From contig NZ_CP067140.1 of NCBI RefSeq assembly GCF_028553805.1, forward strand, positions 4,078,001 to 4,142,000: 64,000 nucleotides of DNA, written 5' to 3'. Position numbers and translations under genes: made by a program. The notes under the pieces are model-generated. The model did no database searches. It was given only the letters and a program-made list of their open reading frames with translations, and was not told the DNA's origin. Origin of the DNA: Paracoccus saliphilus (GTDB lineage: Bacteria > Pseudomonadota > Alphaproteobacteria > Rhodobacterales > Rhodobacteraceae). Shown here in pieces: positions 23,340-32,525 of this stretch (position 1 is its first letter; each line of letters opens with the position of its first letter).

Positions 23340-26300
23340 ATGGACATTGATTCGGAGCTTAAACCCCGGTTGTCAAACGGCGGTGCCGAGGCCCAGATTC
23401 CCGCCTTGCCACTGGCCAAGGCGCAGCAGGGCCTGTGGATCGGACAGAAGATCGGGCCGGCCGATGCAGTGTTCAACTTGGCCGAGTATACCGAGATTTC
23501 CGGGGCGCTGGATTGCGAAACCTTCCTGTCTGCGCTGTACTCCGTCACGAGCGAGGTGGAGGCGACACGCATCCGGGTGATCGACACGCCGGACGGTCCG
23601 TACCAGACCATCCTGCCGGAATACGACCACCGGCTGCCCTTTCTCGATTTCTCCGCTCAAGCCAATGCGAAGGAGCGTGCCGTGGCCTGGATGGAGGAGG
23701 AGTTGCACCGTCCCGTCGATCTGCGCAACGACCCGCTGTGGTTCTCCGCCCTGTTCCGTGTGGGGGCGGAACAGTATTTCTGGTATCACCGCTGTCATCA
23801 TGTGGCGATCGACGGCTTTACCGGCGGGATGATCACCCGGCGTCTGGCGGCGGTCTATACCGCCATGATGGAATACCGCGCGGTGGAGGCGCCTGATTTC
23901 CTGTCGCTGTCGGCGCAGCGCGAGGCAGAGCAGAGCTATCGCAATTCCGCCCGCTACAACATGGACCGCAGGTATTGGCTGGATGAGATGCGCGACCTGC
24001 CACCGCCCGTGTCGCTGGCGACGCGGCGCAGCGCCGTGCGTGCGGGCGGTCTGCTACGGGCGAGCCTGATGCTGGAGGAAGGCGAGGTGCAGATGTTGCG
24101 TGCCATCGCGCGCGATGCTTCCGCCAGTCTGCCGCAGGTGATCACCGCGCTAATCGCGCTTTACGTGCACCGGACGACCGGGGCGGGGGATCTGGTGCTG
24201 GGAATGCCGGTCTCGGCTCGACCCCGGCGCGATCTCCGCCGCATTCCCGGCATGATGGCCAATGCGGTGGCGCTGCGCATGCAGATCGACCATGACAGCA
24301 GCCTGTCCGGCCTGATCTCACAGGTCGCGCGAGTGCTGCGCACCGCGCTGCGCCATCAGCAATACCGCTACGAGGATCTGCGCCGCGATCTGGGGCTGAT
24401 CGCGGCGAACCAGCAAATTTCCTGGGTGGGCGTGAATATCGAACCCTTCGACTACAACCTGAATTTCGGCGGGCTGCAGGGACGGACACATAACCTGTCG
24501 AACGGCACCGTCGAGGATCTGACCTTCTTCGCCTATGACCGTGGGGACGGGCGGGGTCTGCGGATCGACCTTGATGCGAATCGCGCGCTCTATTCGATGG
24601 AGGAATTAGAGGCGCATGTCGCGCGGCTGCACCTTCTGATCCAACAATTGGTGGCCAATCCCGACCTGCCGGTCGGCACGGCGGAACTGCTGGCACCAGA
24701 AGAGCGGGCGCGCATCCTGACGCAATGGAACGACACCGCGACCGAACTGCCGGAAGTGCCTTGGCTTACCCTTTTCGAGGAACGTTGCGCAGCCACACCC
24801 GACGCCGTTGCCGTCGAGGACCGGGCGGGCGTGTTGAGCTATGCCGCGCTGGATGCGCAGGCCAATCGCCTAGCCCGGCTCTTGCAGGCGCGCGGGGTCA
24901 GCACAGGCGATATCGTCGCCGTGGCCCTGCCGCGCGACCGGCTGATGCCGTTGACGCTAATGGCTGTGCAGCGGGCCAGGGCGGTTTATCTGCCGCTGGA
25001 CCCGGAAGCGCCGCCCGCCCGCAACGCCACGATTCTGGATGACGCGGCGCCCGTTCTGCGCCTGGCGACAAGGAATACGGTCGACGCGCTCGACGGCAGA
25101 GAGACGGTGCTGCTGGACGAGGTCGATCTCGATGAATGTCCGGGCTCGCCGCTGGCAGGGACTGTCTCGGCGGACGCACCGGCCTATGTGATCTACACAT
25201 CCGGCTCTACCGGGGTGCCAAAGGGGGTGATCGTTCCGCACCGGGCACTGACCAACCTGCTGGTGGCAATGCGTGAAGCGGTGGGCTTCGGGGCGGCCGA
25301 CCGAATGCTGGCGACCACCACGCTGGCCTTCGATATCGCGGCGCTGGAGCTTTTTCTGCCGCTGATCACCGGCGGAACGCTGATCGTCGCGCCGCGCAAT
25401 GTGGCGCGGGATCCGGACCGGTTGGCCAGTGCGATCACCGACAGTGGTGCGACGGTGATGCAAGCCACACCCTCGCATTGGCAGGGGCTGATGAGCTGGC
25501 AACCCGAGGTGGTGCGAGGCCTGACTGTCCTGACCGGCGGAGAGACGCTGCCAGCCGCGCTGGCGCAACAGTTGCACGCCCACGCGCACCGGGTAATCAA
25601 CCTCTACGGTCCGACGGAGACAACGATCTGGTCGACGATACATGAGATCGGGCCGGAGGATCTGGACGCGCCGCCGATCGGACGGCCGCTGGCGAACACG
25701 CAGGCCTATGTGTTGGATCGGGCGATGCGGCCCATTCCGCCGGGCGGTGTCGGGGATCTCTATATCGGCGGGGCGGGAGTGGCGCGCGGCTATCATCGCC
25801 GGCCGGAACTGACCGAGGAGCGCTTCGTGTCCCATCCGTTCGGGGCGGGGCGGATCTATGCCACCGGCGATCGGGCGAGCTGGCGCGCGGACGGGGTACT
25901 GGAATATCATGGACGCGACGATCTCCAGGTGAAGATCCGCGGCTATCGCGTTGAACTCGGCGAGGTGGAAGTGGCGCTGGAGGCGATCGTGCATCCCGCG
26001 CAGGTCGTCGTACGTGCCTGTGCACGGGAGAGCGGGACTGTGGCTCTGGCCGCCTATGTCGCGGCACCGGACATGCCCGACAGTACAGTCCTGCGCCGCG
26101 CGTTGGCGCGGCGGTTGCCCGATTACATGATCCCGGCGGCCTTCGTCCGGATGGATGCACTGCCGCTGAACCCCAATGGCAAGATCGACCGCGCGGCCCT
26201 GCCCGACGCGTTCGAGGGGCAAGCCGCAACTGAAACGGCACGGGCGGCCGAAGAGCCTCGAACTGACCTGGAGCGGCAACTGGTCCGCCTTTGGCAGGAT

Positions 26301-27296
26301 GTGCTGGGGACGGAGCATGTCGGTATCCATGACGATTTCTTCGACCTTGGCGGCGATTCCCTGCTGGGAACAGGCATGCTCCTGCAATTGCGAGAGATGA
26401 CCGGAAGCCGCGTGCCATTGGCAGCGATCTTCGAGGCCACGACAATCGCCCAGATCGCCGAACGGCTGGACAGCCGTGTGGATCACGACCCGTTCGACAC
26501 CGTGATCACGCTACGAGAAGGCGCGGCGAACGGACCGACCGTGTTCTGCCTGCATCCGGTGCTGGGCCTCGCCTGGGGCTATTCTGCACTGCTCAGCCAC
26601 CTGCGTCCTGGCATTTCGGTGCACGGGCTTCAGGCCCCCGGTGTCGGGGATGGTAGCCTTCCGGGCAGTATCGAGGAAATGGCGGATATCCAATTGCGGG
26701 CGATCCGCGACATTCAGGATACCGGCCCCTATCACCTCATGGGCTGGTCGATGGGCGGGTTGCTGGCCCATCGCATTGCCGAGCGATTGGAGGCGAGCGG
26801 CGCGGAAGTGGCAAGCCTGACGATCCTCGACGCCTATCCCTTCGTGGATGGCGATCACGGCGCGGAGACGGCACAGATCCACGCGACACTGGAATTCCTG
26901 GGCTTCGGCGCCGTCGAGGAGGCGCGGATGCCCACGGACATGGCCGAGCTGACCCAGTTCCTGTGCCAGGCCTATGATGTTTATGCGCATCCGCTGTTGG
27001 ATGTTACGCGCGAATCCCCGGACGTGGTGATCGCCCGGTTGCGTGGCGTGATCGAGAACAATCTCGCCATTGCCCGGCGCTACCGCCCGGGCCGGACGCG
27101 GGCCTCGATGACCTTTCTGCGGGCGACACATGGCGGGAGCGCCGGGCTCGACCGGCTGCTGCACCACACGCCGGAGATCTGGCGCGATCGCGTCGGTGAT
27201 TTGGTGGTGCACGACCTGGCCTGCCACCATCAGGACATGCTCGACCCGGCCCATGCCGCCGTGGTGGCGCGGCACATGGAACGGCAGCTGGCCTAG
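23340..27296 (+). CDS. Single-module nonribosomal peptide synthetase, C-A-PCP-TE, predicted glycine-activating
   Basis: A 1318-residue protein with four domains. Condensation (about 20-450) has the active-site HHVAIDG at 153-159. Adenylation (about 465-960) has YTSGSTGVPKG near 616-626, and NLYGPTETT. Reading the Stachelhaus positions I get D I L Q L G L I W plus Lys from NPNGKIDR, a code I associate with glycine. The carrier domain has LGGDSLLG with the phosphopantetheine Ser1007. The type I thioesterase (about 1060-1318) has GWSMGG with Ser1137. All domains look intact. The organisation resembles EntF, but the code is not serine. A glycosyltransferase follows 21 bp later. There is no phosphopantetheinyl transferase in the window. 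Confidence 0.92.
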   Translation: MDIDSELKPRLSNGGAEAQIPALPLAKAQQGLWIGQKIGPADAVFNLAEYTEISGALDCETFLSALYSVTSEVEATRIRVIDTPDGPYQTILPEYDHRLPFLDFSAQANAKERAVAWMEEELHRPVDLRNDPLWFSALFRVGAEQYFWYHRCHHVAIDGFTGGMITRRLAAVYTAMMEYRAVEAPDFLSLSAQREAEQSYRNSARYNMDRRYWLDEMRDLPPPVSLATRRSAVRAGGLLRASLMLEEGEVQMLRAIARDASASLPQVITALIALYVHRTTGAGDLVLGMPVSARPRRDLRRIPGMMANAVALRMQIDHDSSLSGLISQVARVLRTALRHQQYRYEDLRRDLGLIAANQQISWVGVNIEPFDYNLNFGGLQGRTHNLSNGTVEDLTFFAYDRGDGRGLRIDLDANRALYSMEELEAHVARLHLLIQQLVANPDLPVGTAELLAPEERARILTQWNDTATELPEVPWLTLFEERCAATPDAVAVEDRAGVLSYAALDAQANRLARLLQARGVSTGDIVAVALPRDRLMPLTLMAVQRARAVYLPLDPEAPPARNATILDDAAPVLRLATRNTVDALDGRETVLLDEVDLDECPGSPLAGTVSADAPAYVIYTSGSTGVPKGVIVPHRALTNLLVAMREAVGFGAADRMLATTTLAFDIAALELFLPLITGGTLIVAPRNVARDPDRLASAITDSGATVMQATPSHWQGLMSWQPEVVRGLTVLTGGETLPAALAQQLHAHAHRVINLYGPTETTIWSTIHEIGPEDLDAPPIGRPLANTQAYVLDRAMRPIPPGGVGDLYIGGAGVARGYHRRPELTEERFVSHPFGAGRIYATGDRASWRADGVLEYHGRDDLQVKIRGYRVELGEVEVALEAIVHPAQVVVRACARESGTVALAAYVAAPDMPDSTVLRRALARRLPDYMIPAAFVRMDALPLNPNGKIDRAALPDAFEGQAATETARAAEEPRTDLERQLVRLWQDVLGTEHVGIHDDFFDLGGDSLLGTGMLLQLREMTGSRVPLAAIFEATTIAQIAERLDSRVDHDPFDTVITLREGAANGPTVFCLHPVLGLAWGYSALLSHLRPGISVHGLQAPGVGDGSLPGSIEEMADIQLRAIRDIQDTGPYHLMGWSMGGLLAHRIAERLEASGAEVASLTILDAYPFVDGDHGAETAQIHATLEFLGFGAVEEARMPTDMAELTQFLCQAYDVYAHPLLDVTRESPDVVIARLRGVIENNLAIARRYRPGRTRASMTFLRATHGGSAGLDRLLHHTPEIWRDRVGDLVVHDLACHHQDMLDPAHAAVVARHMERQLA

Positions 27297-27317
27297 CCGC
27301 GCCGGGGAAAAGGACCC

Positions 27318-28565
27318 ATGCGGATCACGATATTCACCGCGGGCACCCAGGGCGATGTGCGTCCGCTGGTCGCGTTGGGACTGGGCCTGACGCGCGCGGG
27401 CCATGCGGTGCGCATTGCCACCGGCAACGGCTGTGCGGCACTGATCGAAGAGGCGGGGCTGGAATTCGCACCGCTGAGTGCGGACTTCCTGGAGATAATG
27501 AAACGTGACCCCTCGGTGTTGCGCCGGGGGCGAAATCCGCTGGCACTGTTGCCGCGGCTGCGTGGACATTTTCGCGAGATGACCGTGAACTGGGCAGCGG
27601 AGGGGCGTGCCGCTGCAGCGGATGCGGACCTGTTGATCGGCAACGGAATGACGGCGGTCCTCGCCGCTTCGCTGTCCGAGGTGCTGGGCGTGCCGTGGGT
27701 GGAGACGCAGCTGCAGCCCACCTCTCCCTGTCCAGACATTCCACCCATGGCGTTGAAACCGCCGCGCCGACCCTATCCGGGCTGGGTGAATCTTACACTC
27801 TACCGGCTGCTGCGGGTGACAACCTGGCAGATGCTCGCACCCGGCTATTCGCAACTCCGCCGCGATCTGGACCTGCCGCCGCTGCCGCGCTCGGGGCCGG
27901 GGTTCGCGGGACAGGGGCGCAAGCTGCTCTACGGGTTCAGCCCCACGCTTTGCCCGCCTTCACCCCACTGGCCGGAAGAGGAACATGTGGCCGGATACTG
28001 GCACCTCGACACCCCAGGTGACTGGTGCCCTCCACCTGCGTTGCAGCGGTTCCTGGAGGACGGGCCGCCGCCTGTCTATGTAGGTTTCGGCAGTATGCAC
28101 AGCGTCGAGGCGCTGAAGGTTACCGCGCGGATCTGCGACAGTATCCGGTCGTCCGGTCGTCGTGCGATCCTCGCTACCGGATGGGGTGGGGTGGCAGCGA
28201 TCTCTGGCCCCGATATCCTGACCGTGGCGAACTGCCCGCATGACTGGCTGTTCCCGCGCGTGGCACTGGCCATCCATCATGGCGGGGCGGGGACCGCGGC
28301 AGCGGCGGCGCGAGCGGGCATCCCCTCGGTTGTGATGCCCCGTTTCGGGGATCAGCCGTTCTGGGCGTGGTGCCTGCAGCAGCGCGGGGTCGCACCGCCG
28401 CCCCTGGAGCAGAAGGCGCCGAGTGTGAATGCAGTGGCGGGAGCAGTGCGGCAGGCGCTAACGCCCGAGATGCAGGCGAACGCCCGTGCGGTGGGCGCAC
28501 GGATGCGACAGGAGAACGGGGTAAGCCACGCCGTCGCACAGCTCTGCGACTGGGGACTAATCTGA
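27318..28565 (+). CDS. GT1-family glycosyltransferase (UGT/sterol-glucosyltransferase-like)
   Basis: A 415-residue GT-B-fold enzyme expected to transfer a nucleotide-activated sugar to a small molecule or lipid. The N-terminus ITIFTAGTQGDVRPLVALG is typical of the macrolide/sterol glycosyltransferase branch. The C-terminal donor site is VALAIHHGGAGTAAAAARAG followed by PSVVMPRFGDQPFWA, with the HxGxGT and PxxxDQ pattern. There is no signal peptide. It starts 21 bp after the NRPS stop, so it very likely glycosylates or otherwise modifies the NRPS product. Sugar and acceptor are unknown. Confidence 0.87.
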   Translation: MRITIFTAGTQGDVRPLVALGLGLTRAGHAVRIATGNGCAALIEEAGLEFAPLSADFLEIMKRDPSVLRRGRNPLALLPRLRGHFREMTVNWAAEGRAAAADADLLIGNGMTAVLAASLSEVLGVPWVETQLQPTSPCPDIPPMALKPPRRPYPGWVNLTLYRLLRVTTWQMLAPGYSQLRRDLDLPPLPRSGPGFAGQGRKLLYGFSPTLCPPSPHWPEEEHVAGYWHLDTPGDWCPPPALQRFLEDGPPPVYVGFGSMHSVEALKVTARICDSIRSSGRRAILATGWGGVAAISGPDILTVANCPHDWLFPRVALAIHHGGAGTAAAAARAGIPSVVMPRFGDQPFWAWCLQQRGVAPPPLEQKAPSVNAVAGAVRQALTPEMQANARAVGARMRQENGVSHAVAQLCDWGLI

Positions 28566-29113
28566 TCTCAGTCGACGAGTACGGTGCACAGCATGTTCAG
28601 GGCGATAACAATGACGAACATCGTAAAGGTCCGTCAGGGGCCTAGGGTCCAGCGCATGAGCCAGACGCGCGATCGGCTTGGTATAGCTGCGTAGCTTGTC
28701 GGTGATGACTACACGCGGCTGGCCGAATTGCGCAATCAACCGTGTCAGGAAGCGCTTGGCAGCTTTGGCATTCCGGCGTGTCTGAACCAAGATGTCGAGC
28801 GTATCCCCATTGGCATCGATGGCCCGCCAGAGCCAGTGTTTCACGCCGCCAATCGGGATCACGACCTCGCCCATGTGCCACTTGTCGTTCGGATGCGGCC
28901 GGTTCCTGCGAAAGCAAGCCGCAAAATGCGCGCCAAACCAGTTGACCCAAAACCGCACGGTTTCGCGGCTGACCATGATGCCCGTTCGGCCAGGAGATCC
29001 TCAACATCCGCCGTGCTGAGTGTAAACCGGTGGTAGGCCCAAACCGCGTACGCGATGATCTCGCGCGGAAAACGGAAACCCTTCAGGTGCGGCAGTAACG
29101 AGGGTATCTTCAT
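28560..29113 (-). mobile_element. IS6-family transposase remnant, frameshifted and catalytically altered
   Basis: Starting at 29113 the frame gives LLPHLKGFRFPREIIAYAVW and YHRFTLSTADVEDLLAERA, the IS6-type N-terminus. A frameshift near 28990 moves the homology to MVSRETVRFWVNWFGAHFAA and PNDKWHMGEVVIPIGGVKHW. The first catalytic Asp, usually in WHxDE, is Gly here (WHMGE). The middle Asp is kept in VVITDKLRSY. The final part with the catalytic Glu is missing: the frame drifts off after LTDLYDVRHC. It lies tail to tail with the glycosyltransferase gene, which ends at 28565. Confidence 0.8.
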
Positions 29114-29478
29114 GCCTCGACCTCTACCCAAGTCACAAACACCAAACAACTTGGCAATGCCCTCTCGAGACATGATCGGCATTCGGCCCCTTCCTGCCAC
29201 GAACTTCGATGTGCGATGCCCCGGCGCGACGCGGCTTCACCGAACCGGTTCTCTGATCGCGGTGATGTCAAGGGCATGGTTCTGTTGTCCGCCGGGGTCT
29301 TGGTTCTCTCCGAAGTCAGGCAGTGCCGCTTCATGATGGCGTCCGGGGCTGATCGTCTGGAATGTCATTCACGAGGTTGATGCGGTTGGCGTCACCTCGA
29401 CCGCTTCACGCGAGATCGATCTGCCACCGTCCCGGAGGACGCCGAACCCGCCCTGTCCTCAGGCGGGTATTCTGTTTG
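29114..29478. other. 365-bp region between two IS elements, no supported gene
   Basis: No recognisable coding frame. It probably contains the outer end of the IS6 remnant and the downstream end of the IS110 element. A hairpin with arms CCCGCC (29447-29452) and GGCGGG (29462-29467) followed by TATTCTGTTT lies just outside the IS110 transposase stop and may be part of that element's end or a terminator. Confidence 0.45.
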
Positions 29479-30519
29479 TCAGGTTGCGGGCTCCCCTTTC
29501 CAGTTGAACTCGGTTCCATCACGCCAGATGGCATGGAGGATCACGGCGATCTTGCGTGCCGTTGCGACGGCGGCCTTCTTGAAGCCTTTGCGCGCGCTGA
29601 GCCGGATCGCCCAGGACTTGAGAGGTGAGAACCGTCTGACCTGTGTCATCAAGGACGCGGCAGCGGATACAAGCAGACGTCGCATCTCGGCATCTCCGCA
29701 TTTGGAGATACGGCCTGATCTGTCGATCTCGCCCGATTGGTATCGTCGTGGCGTCAATCCCAGAAACGCGCCGACATCGCTCGATCGACGGAACCTGCTC
29801 GCATCGTCCAATGTCGCGATGAAGTTGAGCGCCACGAGGGGGCCGACGCCCGGCACTGTCATGAGGCGACGTGCCAACGTATTCTGCTTGGCAACATGCA
29901 TCAGTTCATCGGCCAGGGCTTCCGCCGAGGCGCAAAGTGTCTTGTGGATGGGTATCATGGTCTGTGCCACAAGCCCCAGCATCGGATCGCAGGCTCCAGC
30001 CTCGGCAAGCTGGTCTCGGAATCCTTGGCGATGATGGGCACTGGGAACAGCTCCCATGCGGATGCCGAAGGTTTTGAGGACACCGCGGATATGGGCTTCG
30101 AGATCCTTGCGCATGCGGATCAGTCGTTCTCGCGCCCCCACCAGCGCCCGCACTCGGTCGGAGGCTTCGCTGCGAACATGGACTTTCGTGAACCAGCCGG
30201 TCCGAGACAGCTGCGCCAGACCCTCCGCGTCCGCCTTGTCCGACTTGTTGAGGCGCGCAGACAGAGCCTTGTGCGCCATGCGAGCGTCGATGCAGATGAT
30301 CGGGACACCGCGCTTCTCAAGCTCACGCGTCAGCCAAGTGGCGAGTATCCCGCTTTCATGCACGACACGTTCCGCATCAGGAACTTCCCGGGAAAGATGG
30401 TCGGCGATGACATCCGGGTCCGTCGGCAGGGTCGCGCGTTTCACAACCGATCCCTGCGCATCCACAACGCAGACCGAGACCTCTTTCAACGAAACGTCGA
30501 GACCAACATAGTTGCTCAT
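29479..30519 (-). mobile_element. IS110-family transposase, apparently intact
   Basis: A 346-residue DEDD-type transposase. The N-terminal RuvC-like half begins YVGLDVSLKEVSVCVVDAQG with the first catalytic Asp, and continues with VVHESG and LNKSDKADAEGLAQL. The C-terminal Transposase_20 half has LMTVPGVGPLVALNFIATLD (helix-hairpin-helix) and FLGLTPRRYQSGEIDRSG, containing the conserved Ser region. ATG at 30519 is preceded by GGAG with 9-bp spacing. IS110 elements usually lack inverted repeats, so exact ends cannot be set by eye. It is the only full-length transposase in the window and could still be active. Confidence 0.88.
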
Positions 30520-30734
30520 GGTCGTTCTCCTCACGGCTTTAATTGGTGAGGCTGATCCTATCAGACCTCGTTCGCCCGGGGAGAGCGACCGCCGCGATCA
30601 CACCATGTCATTCATGCTGGTCGCAGCGAAACCGACCAATGAAACAAGTATAATACGGCCAACTCCGACTGTAAATCGGCGGCGCTCCTTCGACGCGCAA
30701 ACCCCTGAGTTGGGCGCGTTGAGGCTGCTCCGAG

Positions 30735-31292
30735 TCAGCGCTCACGCCGATAGTGCATAGCAACCGCACCGTTGCGCAGCGGCTTCGCCGAGACCAGTTC
30801 GAGCCGACGCGCACTGGGTAGCCTGCCCTGGTACAGGGTCGGGCCATGGCCGGCGATCCTGGGATGGACGAGGAACTTATATTCGTCGATCAGATCCAGC
30901 CGGTCCAACTCGGTTGCGAGTTTGCCGCTACCGAGGAGCACGCCGGCCGGAGTCGCGTCCTTGAGCCTCTGTACGCCTGTTCGCAGGTCGTCGGCAATAT
31001 GATGGCTGTTGGTCCACGGGAAGTCCGTTCGCGTCGATGACACCACGTATTTCGGTTTGGCGTCCAGCTTGACAGCCCATTCGCGTATCGCCGGCGGCGC
31101 CTCCACGTCGCCGCGAGCGACCGCCGGCCAGTAGCTCTCCATCATCTCGTAGGTGATGCGGCCCCACAGCATCGCTCCGCTCTCGTCCATCAGGCGAGTG
31201 AAGAACGCGTGCGTCTCGTCGTCAGCGATTCCCTCCTCATGGTCGACGCAGCCGTCCAGAGTGACGTTTATGCTTAAGGTCAATCGTCCCAT
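30735..31292 (-). CDS. Dihydrofolate-reductase-like protein (RibD C-terminal domain family)
   Basis: A 185-residue protein of the dihydrofolate reductase/RibD-reductase fold. It starts LTLSINVTLDGCVDHEEGIA and continues with ESGAMLWGRITYEMMESYWP, KYVVSSTRTDFPWTNSHHI and GVLLGSGKLATELDRLDLID, the standard block order for YyaP/YwjB-like reductases. Its physiological substrate is not known. It lies between an IS110 element and an IS630 remnant with no co-transcribed neighbour, so it may be a passenger gene in the mobile region. Confidence 0.82.
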   Translation of the reverse strand: MGRLTLSINVTLDGCVDHEEGIADDETHAFFTRLMDESGAMLWGRITYEMMESYWPAVARGDVEAPPAIREWAVKLDAKPKYVVSSTRTDFPWTNSHHIADDLRTGVQRLKDATPAGVLLGSGKLATELDRLDLIDEYKFLVHPRIAGHGPTLYQGRLPSARRLELVSAKPLRNGAVAMHYRRER

Positions 31293-31363
31293 GCGACGAG
31301 CCTAAACCAGCCGCTCGAAAAGACCTAGTGTTCGCCATCTGACAGAAGATTCCCAGTTGCGTT

Positions 31364-31590
31364 ATGATGCGCCATGTTCGGCGCATGAGACGCGATGACA
31401 TCTGCCTTTATCTTGGCCCCGCCGACCGCGCTGAGCTTCAAGCGCTGATCGCCAACCGGAACACAGTGTGCAAGCTGGTCTGGCGGGCCGAGATCGTGCT
31501 GGCGACAGCGGCTGGTCACGACACCTTTGAGATCATGCGGCGTGCGCGCACGTCGAAGCCCACGGTCTGGCGTTGGCAGCAGCGTTGTCT
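31364..31590 (+). mobile_element. IS630-family transposase N-terminal remnant
   Basis: The frame reads LGPADRAELQALIANRNTVC, then KLVWRAEIVLATAAGHDTFE and IMRRARTSKPTVWRWQQR, matching the N-terminal helix-turn-helix of IS630-type transposases. Homology stops abruptly around 31590, where the remaining ~250 codons are missing. A hairpin of 7-bp arms (ATGCGCC at 31367-31373, GGCGCAT at 31380-31386) surrounds the start. This is a truncated, inactive fragment. Confidence 0.7.
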
Positions 31591-32109
31591 TTCTTGTTCC
31601 TGGCATTTGGGTTCACTTTTTCTTCGGCCGCCCTGGCCAGGACGTCGGGACGGAATTTGACCGGATGCCGATGGATCTCGAAACGAAGTGAGGCCGCTCG
31701 GTTGCGGGCGGAAGGTCTTGAGCCGGAGGAGCGGTACGCCGAAATCGAAAGTGGTTTCCAAGACGGGATATATATGGTTCCGGAGAAGGGCGGGACGTCC
31801 TACATGATCGCGCCTCTTCACCGCACGGTCGCACCGCCGGAAATGGAGGTGCATACGGTGACCACACCGCATTACATGCCCTATGCATCATTCGTCACCA
31901 ATGAGGATATTGGGGTCGCTCCCAGTCTCGACGATCCATCCAGCCTTTATCACCCGTCCATCGACCGGCAGGGCATCGATGAACAAAGCTACCTTATTCA
32001 ACTCGTCGGGCAGAAGGAGCGGGATCACATCCTTGCCGATGAACAAGAACTTCTCGCGGATCTCTGCGCCTATCGCGATGTTCTTTGCGATCCCCAGACG
32101 ATCGACTGA
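31573..32109 (+). CDS. Hypothetical protein, possibly exported, overlapping an IS630 remnant at its start
   Basis: A 178-codon frame with no family I can name. The first ~20 residues (ALSFLFLAFGFTFSSAALA) look like a signal peptide with an AxA cleavage site. The first bases lie inside the IS630 fragment, however, so the N-terminus may be a chance product of the junction near 31590. The rest is polar and acidic with segments such as YAEIESGFQDGIYMVPEKGG and TTPHYMPYASFVTNEDIG, which look like real protein. It could be the 3' part of a gene truncated by the IS. There is no clear ribosome-binding site. Confidence 0.35.
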   Translation: MAAALSFLFLAFGFTFSSAALARTSGRNLTGCRWISKRSEAARLRAEGLEPEERYAEIESGFQDGIYMVPEKGGTSYMIAPLHRTVAPPEMEVHTVTTPHYMPYASFVTNEDIGVAPSLDDPSSLYHPSIDRQGIDEQSYLIQLVGQKERDHILADEQELLADLCAYRDVLCDPQTID

Positions 32110-32525
32110 GCAGGTCAGCGCAATCCTGTCTGGCACCTCAACGTTTGAGAATGACCGCCGAAAGCTGAAAATCCGAACAAAGGAAAAGCGGCCCTATCGC
32201 CCGTGGAAGCTTATAATCCCGTATGCCCGGCTAATGATGATGGGCCCGAAGCCATCTTGCGCGCTGCGACCACAATCCGCGAGATATACGGCGGCGGCAC
32301 AGCAAAGTCGGTCCATTCTTGCCATTCGGAGCGGCATATGCGTCACGACCCAGTGTTCCCAGAACCAGCCGTTCATGCCAGTCGCAGCAATTTCAGGCGG
32401 CCAATAGCGGTAATGCGGAACAAAGCGGACGTTGTGCCGACACCCGAACTCGGTCTGTACCAGATGTTCAACAGGCGATCGGGCGCGGGTGGAACTCTCA
32501 ACTATAGTACCCGCACCCGATGTTG
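32110..32525. other. 416-bp region without a supported gene
   Basis: Open frames exist on both strands, but none has a recognisable motif, a convincing ribosome-binding site or a neighbour-consistent position. It lies between a probably truncated hypothetical gene and the 3' end of the GST gene and is likely decayed sequence. Confidence 0.4.

Noticed and set aside
24957..26486. Long minus-strand open frame (509 codons) opposite the NRPS
   Set aside because: It is antisense to the adenylation and carrier domains whose motifs are intact. Long antisense frames are expected in high-GC coding DNA, and the translation has no recognisable motif.
23340..27296. Reading the NRPS as an enterobactin-type EntF
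   Set aside because: Domain order matches, but the adenylation code reads as glycine rather than serine, and no dihydroxybenzoate genes or siderophore export genes are present.
26511..27854. Minus-strand open frame of 447 codons across the NRPS thioesterase and glycosyltransferase start
   Set aside because: Antisense shadow of two clear genes, without motifs or a ribosome-binding site.
29479..30519. Exact ends of the IS110 element
   Set aside because: The family usually lacks terminal inverted repeats, and no duplicated target is visible, so only the transposase gene is annotated.
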